Positions 46,400-56,900 of a DNA stretch of 64,000 bases are shown piece by piece. Position numbers and translations under genes: made by a program. Location of the stretch: assembly GCA_017979445.1 (NCBI GenBank), contig CM030713.1:29727915-29791914 (forward strand), written 5' to 3'. Position 1 is the first letter of the stretch. Every line of letters starts with the position of its first letter. This DNA is from Akebia trifoliata (taxonomy: Eukaryota > Streptophyta > Magnoliopsida > Ranunculales > Lardizabalaceae). The notes beneath the pieces were generated by a model. The model was given only the letters and a program-made list of their open reading frames with translations, had not been told where the DNA came from and made no database searches.

Positions 46400-48170
46400 T
46401 GTAGAGCTGTCAAAGAGATGGGTTTTGGCTCGGTCCATCGTGGATCAGGTTTGGTTAGTGCCACTAGGCCCATTTAGTTATCAAACCAGGCTAACCCAAT
46501 CATATTTAGGGTCAGATTCGGGCAAGGGAACTAGACCAGCCATATGACCCGACCCGACCCATAACTAATATTTAATTTTTATTTTAACATACTATAACCA
46601 AGTATAAGAAAATTTGGGGACCAGGCTAGGATTTTGGAGGACCCATCAGGAATGGGCCATTTACGGCCAGGCCCAATCTCGGTCCCTTGACAGCACTAGG
46701 TGCATGCACTTGTGTCAAAAAATATATGTAGAAGGGAAGAGAATGAAGGGGACTGGTCTACATGGTGAGCAACTAAGAACATGTGTGTCTCTGGTCGGTT
46801 TGACTCCTAACCTTTGTCCATGTCACACTGATCTTTGTTAAAATAAGGGCGTTTGTTGTTATATTATATACGAGTCGTGATTTTTGGACTCGATTTTTTT
46901 TTTTTTTTACTTGGTCTGTACTCGGCTGATGTGGCAAGGGCATAGAACCATAGATCGTTTTCTTTGGGATACACAATGAAATATCTATGGTTTTGTGCAC
47001 TTGCCACGACAATTGAGTACAGACCGAATGAAAAAAAGAAAAATCGGGTCCAAAAATCTTTAGCCATTATATGCATATAAGATAAGTATGCTTATCTTGA
47101 CTATCATAATACCTCCCAACAATTATATTTAGAGAAATTCTATTGCCACACCAACTTTTATTAAGGGCATCCCAATTCATGTGATATCAAAGAAGAATTT
47201 AGCACACATCTTAAGGTTCTCTTAGGAAAAATTGATGTCGCAATAAAAGCTCCATGCAATTATCAACGTCATTTTCTAATATTTTTAGACTTTCTGTCTA
47301 AAAGCCTTTCAACAAGGGTGCTTCTCATGCTCGTAAGATGAGAGAGAGAGAGAGAGAGGTGGCTATCTTAACACAACTCGAAAATGACATGAATTAGGTG
47401 GGTTTGGGTGATAATAGTATCGACTCGTCTAAGATGATCATTAAATGGGTCGGGTTTGAGTTAGAGGCGTCAATCCACTTAACTCATTTTGACACGTTTA
47501 ATTATTTTGTCATTAACGTGTTGTTTTAAATCATGCAACATAGGAGGTATCTCAAATATCAACAATTATTTAAGGGTTTTTTTAATTACTCAATTTTAAA
47601 TCATATTATTTGTTTAAGTCTCTATTTCATTTTCTCTAATTTTTTTATTGATTATTTCTATTTTGGGGCAAGTGCACATAGCCGTAAATCTTTTCCTTGT
47701 GTATCTCGAAGAAAAAGATCTATGGTTCTGTGCAATTGTCATGTCAACCGAGCGAAAATTTTCGAGCCAGAATACCACGACTCTTCTTTAAAATGTCTTT
47801 TCTCATCTTCCAATGACAAAGCTTCTAAATCTCTAAATCAAATTACCATGAATTGGATCAATTGGATGATCTAAATCAATCAACTATATGGAGTTAAACG
47901 TAATCTACTAATATGATATGGCCTGTTATAAATCATCATTTCAAGCCCAAGTTTGATCCATTAATAGTTCCCATATGAACTGAGCCTTTTTTTAAAGCGA
48001 GAATCCTTTGAACTTGGTTTCTCTAATAGACTAATACAAAATGACCTAAATACCTCACTTTTTACCTCAACCCAACCAAAAACATTATGTAAATTATTTT
48101 ATCCAAAATTTCATCACTTTCTACTTCCCTTAAGTTTAGGGTTTGATAAATTTGATATGGGTTTATCAAA
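46400..48170. other. Non-coding region upstream of HCF106
   Basis: Contains diverged palindromes near 46915-47010 and 47660-47755 (GGGATACACAATG / ATCTATGG type), a copy of the TTAACACGACC-type element at 47368-47573, and a short MITE-like hairpin near 47137-47253. No gene seen. Confidence 0.5.
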
Positions 48171-48540
48171 TATGGGTTACCCATTCTTTGATCCATTAAC
48201 GCTTTGAAATGTAGAGTTGAAGATAAACGTTTTCAAAAATGGGTTTATCTTCTCTTCAACCCATAAAAATAAAAATAAATGTGTTTTTCAAACATATATT
48301 TATTTCCCAAATAAGGGTTACCAAATCCAACTTCAGGTTTGACATTTTTAGGTCCTAACCCGATCCGGATTTAATAGGTCGCCCAACCCTACCTTTGTGG
48401 GCTTTAAGATCAAGGCATTAGCCTTTTTTTTTTGGCCCGGACGAACCGGGTTAGTGGTCCAACGGAGTCGGATCAAACTCGGCCTACCAGCTCATAATTT
48501 TTTAATTGACGAAAATACCCTTAACTGTTTTTTTCTCTCA
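48171..48540 (+). repeat. Direct repeat, upstream copy flanking HCF106
   Basis: A ~370-bp block immediately 5' of HCF106, ending 46 bases before the ATG, thus likely covering its core promoter or leader. The same text recurs downstream at 53329-53717. See that entry and the finding. Confidence 0.85.
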
Positions 48541-48585
48541 AAACCAACAAGGTGAGGACTACGCAATTTGCGACTGACCACACTC

Positions 48586-51500
48586 ATGGCTTCCACCATC
48601 TCCGCTTCTGTTGTTTTATGCTCTAAAAGCCCCAAATCTCATCTCTCCACAGCTATTCCTAGACTGACTCTTACTTGTTTTTCACCATGGAACGGTTTGA
48701 GACATCTGGGTATCTCACTCAGACAAAAATCAGTCAAAACAGGTACTTTTTTCAATCTGGGTCTCTCTTTTTTGAGTAAATTTCAGTAAAGTTTGGTATA
48801 TAAAGTTGTAAATTATATTGGGTTTTAGTGATTTTTTTTACTTTTAGGTTTGTAAAATTTGTGGTGCAGAAAGAAAGGGAAGATGTAGAGGTAAGGTTGT
48901 TTATGCTTCTTTATTTGGAGTTGGAGCTCCTGAAGCTCTGGTTATTGGGGTGGTGGCTTTGTTGGTTTTTGGCCCCAAAGGTCTTGCTGAGGTGAGCTGT
49001 TCATTTGTGTTGCTAAAATCATGATTTTGACGATGATTTATTTAGAGAGCTGCTATTGCCAGACCAACTTTTACTAATGCCACACAAATTCCTATGTAAA
49101 TCATCAAAGAATTGAACACATTTGGTGCGGCGTTAGTAAAAGTTGGTCTGGCAATAGTAACTCTCTTTATTTATTTACTTGTGAAGAAATAGCTTTTAGA
49201 ACAAGTGTACTCTCAATTCAGATAAAAACTTGCTCCACCATGATCTCCATTTCCACAGACAAGACTTGAGTAGGAAATGCTCATTTTTACTAGTTAGCTT
49301 GTATATTTAATTTAGTTTTTTTAATTTTTAGTTTTTATAAATATTATTATTAATGAGAGAAATGTGGCTTAAAAAAAAAAAACAAGAGAAAAAGAATGCT
49401 AGTTACAACATATTACCATAATATTCAAAACAGACATCATCTCAAAACCAATAGAAATTTGGTCCATGGGGTTTGTAGGTTGTAGATGGTGCAACATGAA
49501 TGGGTCTATGCCACGTGGGCTGATCATGAATGAGGTGGTAAAAGCATATTCAACATGGGGGATAAAAGAGGATGTAAGTTTGGAGGCCAAGGGATTATCA
49601 CAACCCATGTGTTGGCATGTTCTTCACCTTCTATTTAAAGAAAATCATTAAAATCGGTCATTAGATGAGCGAAGAGAATTTCAGTCATCTCAACCTTAAT
49701 TGCTTATAAAAGAAGATTTTATGACACAAAAGAGGGGGGCTCAATTTTTAGTCCTAACCTCATCTTCTCTCTCTCTCATCCTCTCATGGAACCTCTCCTC
49801 CTTCGTTTTCTTTCTTTTTGACTCATGCAACAACCTCCAAATGTCCATCTTCTCGGTTTTTTTTTGGTGGGGTAGGGGTGTTCAGAACCACCTCATTTTA
49901 TTTTCTTCATGTACATTCATTCAAGGTCTTATCCACAAAACCCCCAAAATCATAGGTCGTAGATAAATGATTTTTGAAATAGATATAGAGTTGTGATTTT
50001 CTAATACCCCTGACGTGGCATGTGCTAGAACCATAGATTTTTCCTCGGGGATACACAACTGTACATCACCATAAATATGTGCAGTTGTGCATCCCGAGGA
50101 AAATCGATGGTTCTAGCACATGCCATGTCAGGGAGCGTAGGGAGTCAGAAAATCATTATTCATAGATATACTCCCCAAATTGATAAAATACTTGAAAATG
50201 CTAACTATCCAAAATAAAATAAATTTCTTGTAAATCCGTTTGATCCCATGTGCAAAATGGAATAATGGATAACCTATAAAATACAATAGTTAATACCAAC
50301 TACTGGTTTTGTACCGTTTTGCAGAGGATTTTCTTAAAAGTAGAAGATGGATAATGAAGGAATTAAGGGGTGTTTAGGTGAAGGGATAGCTCTATCCTGG
50401 ATGAGTAAATTTAGATGACAGTTTATTTGGTGTTTAACTTGGAGGAATAATAGCGATACACACGATCCTTAAAACCTGTACCAAAAGAGGTAATTTTTTT
50501 GTGGAAGTCTCTTATGCTGAATATTGATTTTCTTCAAAGTGAAAAAGGGGGGATAGGCAAAATATACAAATATTTCCATTAACTTTCAAAGCCACTGACC
50601 TTAGATATCGATTTTGAGAGGTATTGCTGTTTTCTTTCTCTCTTTTTTCAAAATGTGAGAAAAGTCTTTATTTGTCTTTTGTTTTCTGACTTCTCAATTG
50701 AGTTGTCTAAACATAGGTAGCTCGGAATCTGGGAAAAACTTTGCGTGCTTTTCAACCGACAATCAAAGAGCTTCAGGTGACTTCATGAAGTTCATTTTAG
50801 GTTATATTTTTCGTGCTCCTTTGATGTCGTATTAATGAGCTTCACGATTCATCATTTTTCTCTAGGAAGTTTCAAGGGATTTCAAGAGCACCCTTGAACG
50901 GGAGATTGGTCTCGATGAGATTTCACCTTCAACGCAGAACACTTATAGTTCCACCACCTCCAGAGCTACCACCACGTTGTCCTCTTCTTCCAACAGCGAG
51001 GATTCTGAGGCTATGGTTAATCCTAGTGAGTAATTCAGATCTCAAACATCTAATTCTTGGAATGGGTTTTATATATATAGGGTCAGCATCGGGGGACAAC
51101 TATTTACAACTTTTTTTACAATGCCGCCTAGGTGTCGTCCATGTTTTCATTGTTTTTTACATAACCGCTGGATCTTGTAAAATGGACGGCATCTGGGAAA
51201 TGCAATTTTTTTTATAACAAATAGTTGTCCCCCAATCCCAGCCCATATAGGTCGAGTTCAGTAGACAAAATTGTAGGCAAAGTACTAGACAAAGTGTTTT
51301 GTCCTATATGAGATAAAAGTTTCAGAATGGCCTGATTTTTTGCGAGGATGATCTCTATGGTGAGGAGATCATCCTCACCAAAAACCAGTCCATTCTGAAA
51401 TTTATAACCCTTGTTTACTAGTTGAAGAATCGTGGACTGTCAATTTTTTACCGTTAGTTTGTAACCACTTTTTATGGGGTTAGAAGTTTCGGAACGGGCT

Positions 51501-52996
51501 GTTTTTTTGTGAGGATGATCTTCTCACCATAGAGATCATCCTCACAAAAAATCAGCACATTCCGAAACACTGATGATGTCTCATTTTTTCATCTTTTTTC
51601 TCTCATTGTTGTTCATCACTTTGTTTCCACAATAGTACCATTGCTAATGTTCTGTTTGCCTCTTCCCCTCTATACCGTATTTCTATTTTTCTACATTTAA
51701 AGGGTCAAAGAAAAGAAAACAAACTAAGAATATTATTCTTATATGTGCAGATGTTAATCCTTCCAGTGAAGAGTACTTAAAGACCACAGAAGAGCAGCTT
51801 AAATCTTATGCTACCCAACAGCAGACACCCTCTCAAGAAGACCAAGCTGAAAGTCAACCCCAGCCTCAAGGTTTGTGTTCTTCCATAACTTCTAAGGAAA
51901 CTCACTTCTTGTCCAAGACACATTTAAACTTCAACCTTCATTTTCTATTTTTTTTTTTTTTTCCAAATGAGATAATTAAAGATGAACCTTATGTGAAATA
52001 TATGTACAAACATCGCTTTGAAAACTCCACAACAAGGCCTTTGTATCTTTATGTTAATGTCCAACCCAAGGTTTTCCTACTGCCAATAGAATGAAGGGAA
52101 AGTTAAAAAAAAAAAAAAAAAATTTCTTACTCTCATCATGCTTAACTCTCTCTCTGTTGTAGTTCTCTGCTAATTCTTGATGTATTTATTATGTAGTCAA
52201 CTGTCCAATTGAGCACGTCCAGAACATTTTTTCACAGTAGCGGGATCGCTATAACTAACGCCGTTGAGTTCGCCACCATAGAACTCAACAGTTACCCCTA
52301 CTTGTTCGACACTATACTTCGATTATGCCCTTCGAAAAGGAACATCAGCTCTCACAATCCCATCGCTGTTTACCTAAACTACTGCAAATGTTCCCAAAAA
52401 AAGTAGACATACAATGTACAAAAAAAGCTCACACCCTTTTTTTTTTTAAATTTTAAATTTCATCTCAAAATCATAAAACCTAAATATACGAAAGACTTGT
52501 GATTGAGTACGGTGTCCCGTTCCTATAGAATAGGAACAATATCTACATTGCACGTTTTGGTAGGAGTTTAAAACACATTGGGCCCAGAGAAGAGTTTTAG
52601 AGAGTACACACTAATGTTGTGTCATTGTCATCTATGACTTATCCCAAATATTAGTTTTCTGCAAGAATGCAAGCTAATGTAGTTTTCTTAGACATGCAGA
52701 TGATGACCCATCCCTAAACAAATCGTTTAATCTTGGAGAGTTCTTAGTGGAAGCTAAGGTAAAAACGTCTACCTCACAACAGCAAGAACAGACACCACCC
52801 CCTCAACAAGACCTGTCTGAACCTCAATCTCAGCAGCCTCAAGGTTTGTGATTCTTTCATGACTTCCAACATTTATTATTCACTTAGTTGTCATCAAATT
52901 TATCAAGTATGATTTGTAACAGCTGTTGCTTCAGAGATTGTTACTTCAACGTCGCCGTCCACTAAGCCTGAAAGCGAGATGAAACCTCTGCAATAA
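48586..52996 (+). CDS. TATB/HCF106 thylakoid twin-arginine translocase subunit
   Basis: Seven exons: 48586-48742, 48870-48991, 50717-50776, 50866-51025, 51751-51870, 52700-52843 and 52923-52996. Phases close exactly to give 278 residues. The Ser-rich N terminus ([18 protein letters not shown]) is a chloroplast transit peptide. The mature start is near residue 64 ([13 protein letters not shown]), followed by the single transmembrane helix (about 73-87), the FGPKG hinge (86-90), and the amphipathic helix [20 protein letters not shown]. The C-terminal acidic, Gln/Ser-rich tail ([21 protein letters not shown]) is typical. Family knowledge: HCF106, with cpTatC, forms the receptor for folded twin-arginine precursors in the thylakoid membrane. 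The upstream TTG codon read as a start is not used; the ATG at 48586 is. Confidence 0.96.
49045..49165. mobile_element. Palindromic MITE in HCF106 intron 2
   Basis: Left GAGAGCTGCTATTGCCAGAC then CAACTTTTACTAA; right reversed GAGAGTTACTATTGCCAGAC then CAACTTTTACTAA. 121 bp. Both sides carry TTTATTTA (49037-49044 and 49166-49173), an apparent 8-bp duplication, though the sequence is low-complexity. Confidence 0.8.
49995..50154. mobile_element. Palindromic MITE in HCF106 intron 2
   Basis: Left arm CCCTGACGTGGCATGTGCTA then GAACCATAGATTTTTCCTC; right reversed CCCTGACATGGCATGTGCTA then GAACCATCGATTTTCCTC. The arms total about 53 bases. The centre reads GGGATACACAACTG / GGGATGCACAACTG. Outer GATTTTCT is also inverted. 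Confidence 0.75.
51076..51249. mobile_element. TIR MITE in HCF106 intron 4
   Basis: Ends TATAGGGTCAGCATCGGGGG then ACAACTATTT; right reversed TATATGGGCTGGGATTGGGGG then ACAACTATTT. It is ~170 bp with no coding and sits directly beside the related long-TIR MITE. Confidence 0.7.
51250..51571. mobile_element. Long-TIR MITE in HCF106 intron 4 (relative of 24344-24705)
   Basis: Shares GTTTTGTCCTATATG, AAGTTTC.GAATGG, CTGATTTTTT.CGAGGATG, ATCATCCTCACCAAAAA, TCAGTCCATTC-type and TTTATGGGGTTAGAAGTTT blocks with the element in the MIP3 intron, but is more diverged and lacks the clear outermost end. Confidence 0.65.
52505..52585. repeat. TIR half-copy in HCF106 intron 5
   Basis: GAGTACGGTGTCCCGTTCCTATAG and TTTGGTAGGAGTTTAAAACA match the left half of the element at 1001-1193. 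Confidence 0.5.
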
Positions 52997-53092
52997 AATC
53001 AAAAGTGAACAAGTTGTGTAGGGTTTAGTACCAAATCAACTTGGGGAATTTTCAAGGTTCCTTGGGTTCAGAGATAGGGATCATGTAAGCTT

Positions 53093-53098
53093 AATAAA
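53093..53098 (+). terminator. HCF106 poly(A) signal
   Basis: AATAAA lies about 97 bases downstream of the TAA, within an AT-rich 3'UTR. It is the best-placed canonical signal after the HCF106 stop. Cleavage site not determined. Confidence 0.5.
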
Positions 53099-53328
53099 GT
53101 TTACCAAGTCCTTGAAGATCATGAATTTTTAGTTAACATCTTAAGCATCCCCAAACTCTTGGGTTACAGAGTTTGTTTCTTTATTATTTATTTTTAATGT
53201 GCAAGATGTGTATAAAGGACTTCAAGCTCATGTTCAACCTCTAGCCAACGAAAAGCCATTATCCATTGTCTTCAAGATGTCGATAAATTATTTTAATTTT
53301 TCTGCACAAAATTCCATTAGTTTCTACA

Positions 53329-53717
53329 TATGGGTTACCCATTCTATTTCTTTGATCGATTAACCTCTGCTTTGGAATTTAGGGTTGAAGATAAACACTT
53401 TCAAAAATGGGTTTTTTCTCATCTTCAACCCATGAAAAAATGTGTTTTTCAAAGGTATGTCTATTTCCCAAATATGGGTTGCCAAATCCAAAAATGGGTT
53501 TAACTCCAACCCTCGGGGATTTTGACATTTTTAGATAATTAGTTGCCGAACCCTAATTTTTTGGGCTTGAGATCAAGACCCTAACTTCCTTTTTTTTTTT
53601 TTTTTCAGGTCTCGCCAAACCAGGTTTGTGGTCCAATGGTCTCGTCCAAACTCAGACTCCCAACTCATAATTTTTTGAGTGGCAAAAGTACCTTTCACTG
53701 TTATTTTTTTTCTATAC
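53329..53717 (+). repeat. Direct repeat, downstream copy flanking HCF106
   Basis: Matches 48171-48540 in the same orientation: TATGGGTTACCCATTCT, CTTTGAT.GATTAAC, GTTGAAGATAAACA/G, TTTCAAAAATGGGTTT, TCTTCAACCCAT, ATTTCCCAAATA.GGGTT, TTTTTAG, GATCAA, GGTCCAA and ACTCATAATTTTTT blocks, in order. Offset about 5158 bases. The copies differ by substitutions and short indels and stop matching just before the HCF106 leader. No coding. Confidence 0.85.
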
Positions 53718-53921
53718 CATTCGGGCATGAAGCCATGAATTATTAGCAAATCGTAAAATATTCACCCCTTGGGCAATAGTAGACGGCAGTACCATGATAT
53801 AAAAAGCAAGTGATGAGAGGTAACAGAAATGGATAACAAAGGCATTTTCTTTCCATTTATATATTAAGAAAAATAATTACAGGCCTCAACAGCACCACAT
53901 TGGGGTGCTTGGAAACTTAAA

Positions 53922-56900
53922 TTACAACAAATTGAGAGATCCTTGAGACTCAAATTCTAGATGTTCTCCACTAGATTGTCCGCACGCTGGATTGTATCCA
54001 TAACCATCAAACAACTTATCATCCGAACCCACATTCCTGACATCTGGTCCTCTAATGGGCGCCCAATGGGCAGGGGTTAAAGGGTTGGAGCTGTTAGCTT
54101 CTTGGGTCAGACCAAGAACAGCCGGCTTCTGTGGGGAATTCCCAACAGGTCTTCTGTTGGTGGAATTGACTGTTGTCTGTGAGAGGAATGTCAACTGCTG
54201 CTGTTGCTGATTCTTTGGAGGTGGGGACTTCGGCCTAAGGCACTCTATCTCAGGTGTCGTCATCACAAGATGGGGTGATTCTGGTGGTGGATTCTGTCCT
54301 CCCCCTCCTTGCCAAACTTTTCCATCCTTGTCAGCAAAGTTCCTCACATACGCCTGCAAGTCTCCATGTTTTACAAAATTATTGTCCGAATCATAACATA
54401 TTGATCCATTATAGGTAGAACCATGCATGAAAACCTCGAGGTGCAACTTGGATCAGTTTGGGGTCAAATTGGAACCAAACTGACATAGATCGGTTCTACA
54501 AAATAAAACCCAATCGGAACCGTATATCTCATAGAACCGAACCTAACCAAACCGAACTACTGAAAATATCCTATAAAACTCCTTGGAACAACATATTTTT
54601 AATGAAAATAAATAAATAATGAACATGAAATTTCATATAGGAAGTCATTAATCTACCCATAAAAAATATCATTAATCTATAAAAAAAAAAGGTCATTAAT
54701 CTATGTCATAACTCCTAAAAAGTAGTAAGTCATTAAGGGTTTGGTTCTAAACAAGCAATGAACCGAGAGCTGAGAACTGAACCAAACTGACCGGTTCTCC
54801 ATTTTCTCAACCCAGAACCAAACCATAACTTGTTCCAAACCGAATCAAACCAGCCCAAAGCTATCAGTTTGGTTCAGTTCTCATTTGAACCGGGCCAAGT
54901 TGCATCCCTATGCAACCCATTAGTCGGTAACCAGGTGGATTTGTATCCTACGAAAAAAATTGTGTCAAGGAGCATTGGAAGGCGTTCACTTGATAATGTA
55001 CCTCTGCATTAAAATTTGAGGAAGATAAACCTTTCCCGACAGTCAGCCAACCCGACCGAATGTTATGGTCTTCACCAAACAGCTCGAGCCTCCTGCGGCC
55101 GAGGGAGAAATGCTCAATAATCCTGTACATATCATCAGGCTTCTTGGTGGAACCTGGAATTCAATTGGCAGAAAAGTTCGCCACTAAGTTTAGCATAGAA
55201 AATAAAAACCAAAATTTCAAAACAATTTGACAGAACTGCAAGCGGAAATAATCATGCAAACATCTAACCATAAGGAGGTTCTTCCGCAATTATAATGTCT
55301 GTGTCAATGTTGGCATGGATAATATGACCATCAGTGCTACGGCGAATCATTCCTTTTATTCCCATCAAACAATGTTCCTTCATTGCAGAAGAAAGACAAC
55401 AGATGTTTTAAGAAATAAAAAATTCCCATACATCAGTAATATTAACATAGAAGAATTATCAGAATATCATACCAATAACCAACCTTTGAGTGCTGAAACA
55501 AAGTATGAGAATCGTGCCGCAAGCTCGGAGCTGCATTTGTTTTGTTTGTCTTCACCCAACATATATCCTCACACCTTCGAAAACCCCACTACATAACAGA
55601 AACCATTTAAAAACCCAAACAGATCCACCTTGGACAGATAAAATGATAACTAATGCATTTGAGGATGCAATTACAAAACAAGTTCACAGGAATGTTTGGG
55701 CAAGAAAAATAAATAGGAGATTCTGTAATTTATCACAAGGTTAAATAATAATTTTTTTTAATCTTTTGCAAGAAAAATATCATCGGTCTTTTACACCTTA
55801 ACCCAATCACTGGGGTTAGGAACACGAATCGTATTTCTCCATTTAACTCTATAATGAACCATACCTTCAGCCAAGGTATGTTATTTCATATCTCTTACAA
55901 CCATAATGCAGGTAATTTTTGGTCTTCCTTTTGCAAGGAAAATATATATAAAAATAAAAAAATAGGAAAAGTTAAAAGTTTCCATTACAAAACTTGTAAA
56001 AATCAAAATTCCATGAAACATGATGCTGTCTTGGGGAGTTTAAAGAAAAACAAGTTAGTTATCTATATGATAACAATATTTTCATAATAAAATTTAATAT
56101 TTATATGTTTTTTAAATCTAGAAACATAGCATGAGAAAGATGTTGGAGACTCACCTCCAGTCTAATAATTATTGAAAAAACAACCAGCACAATCCAATTC
56201 AAGAGGTGCAATTCAAGTGTTCTCTTTATTACCTTTTTTCATTTGTTCTAAGGCTCCTCCAAGGAATAGGTCAAACTAGGTCAATACCGGTTAATGAAAG
56301 ACTGTTTTGGTTAAATACTGACTTTTTGTTTTTGTTTTGTTGGACTCAATGGATATATACCTTCTTTAGACATTGTCGGCCCTGCTCAAGACCCACACCA
56401 TCACCAACCCAGAGGAAGATAACAGAAGGTATGTCTGCAATTGCCTGAAAACACAAGGGACAAAGGTTTAGGTTAGAAATATTTGGGGTCAGTACAACAA
56501 ATTTTGTTCCATCATTCAATTCTCTCTAAAGACAAATATGAATTGCAGGTTATTAGGGGAAGAAACAATACATTTAAACATATATATAGCAAGGAAGAAA
56601 GAGGAGCACAACGTGTACCTCAATCTTAAGGCCTAATATTTCTTCAAATGTCCAATACTCCATATGATCTGCAACTCCGGGTGCTCGATGAACATATTCC
56701 TCCCAAGGGGGATCGATGAGAATAACATCAAACTTGGTTCCAAAAAATTCAGACGTTAAAACAAACTCACGCAGGTCACACTTGTAATACATGGGAGGCG
56801 AAGCAGATTTAGCCACGATCTCATCTTTCTTCTGAATAAGTTCCCGCAACTTTGGGTAGTCTTCCACAACATTGGTGAGCTCCAACTCCCTAATAAAATT

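Noticed and set aside
46142..46404. Overlapping ORFs on both strands around 46.2 kb
   Set aside because: They lie inside the hAT-type MITE and reflect its GGTTCGGTT repeats, not a gene.
48171..53717. Direct repeats around HCF106 as LTRs of a retrotransposon
   Set aside because: The interior is an intron-containing nuclear gene with no gag-pol, primer-binding site or polypurine tract, and the repeats lack TG...CA ends.
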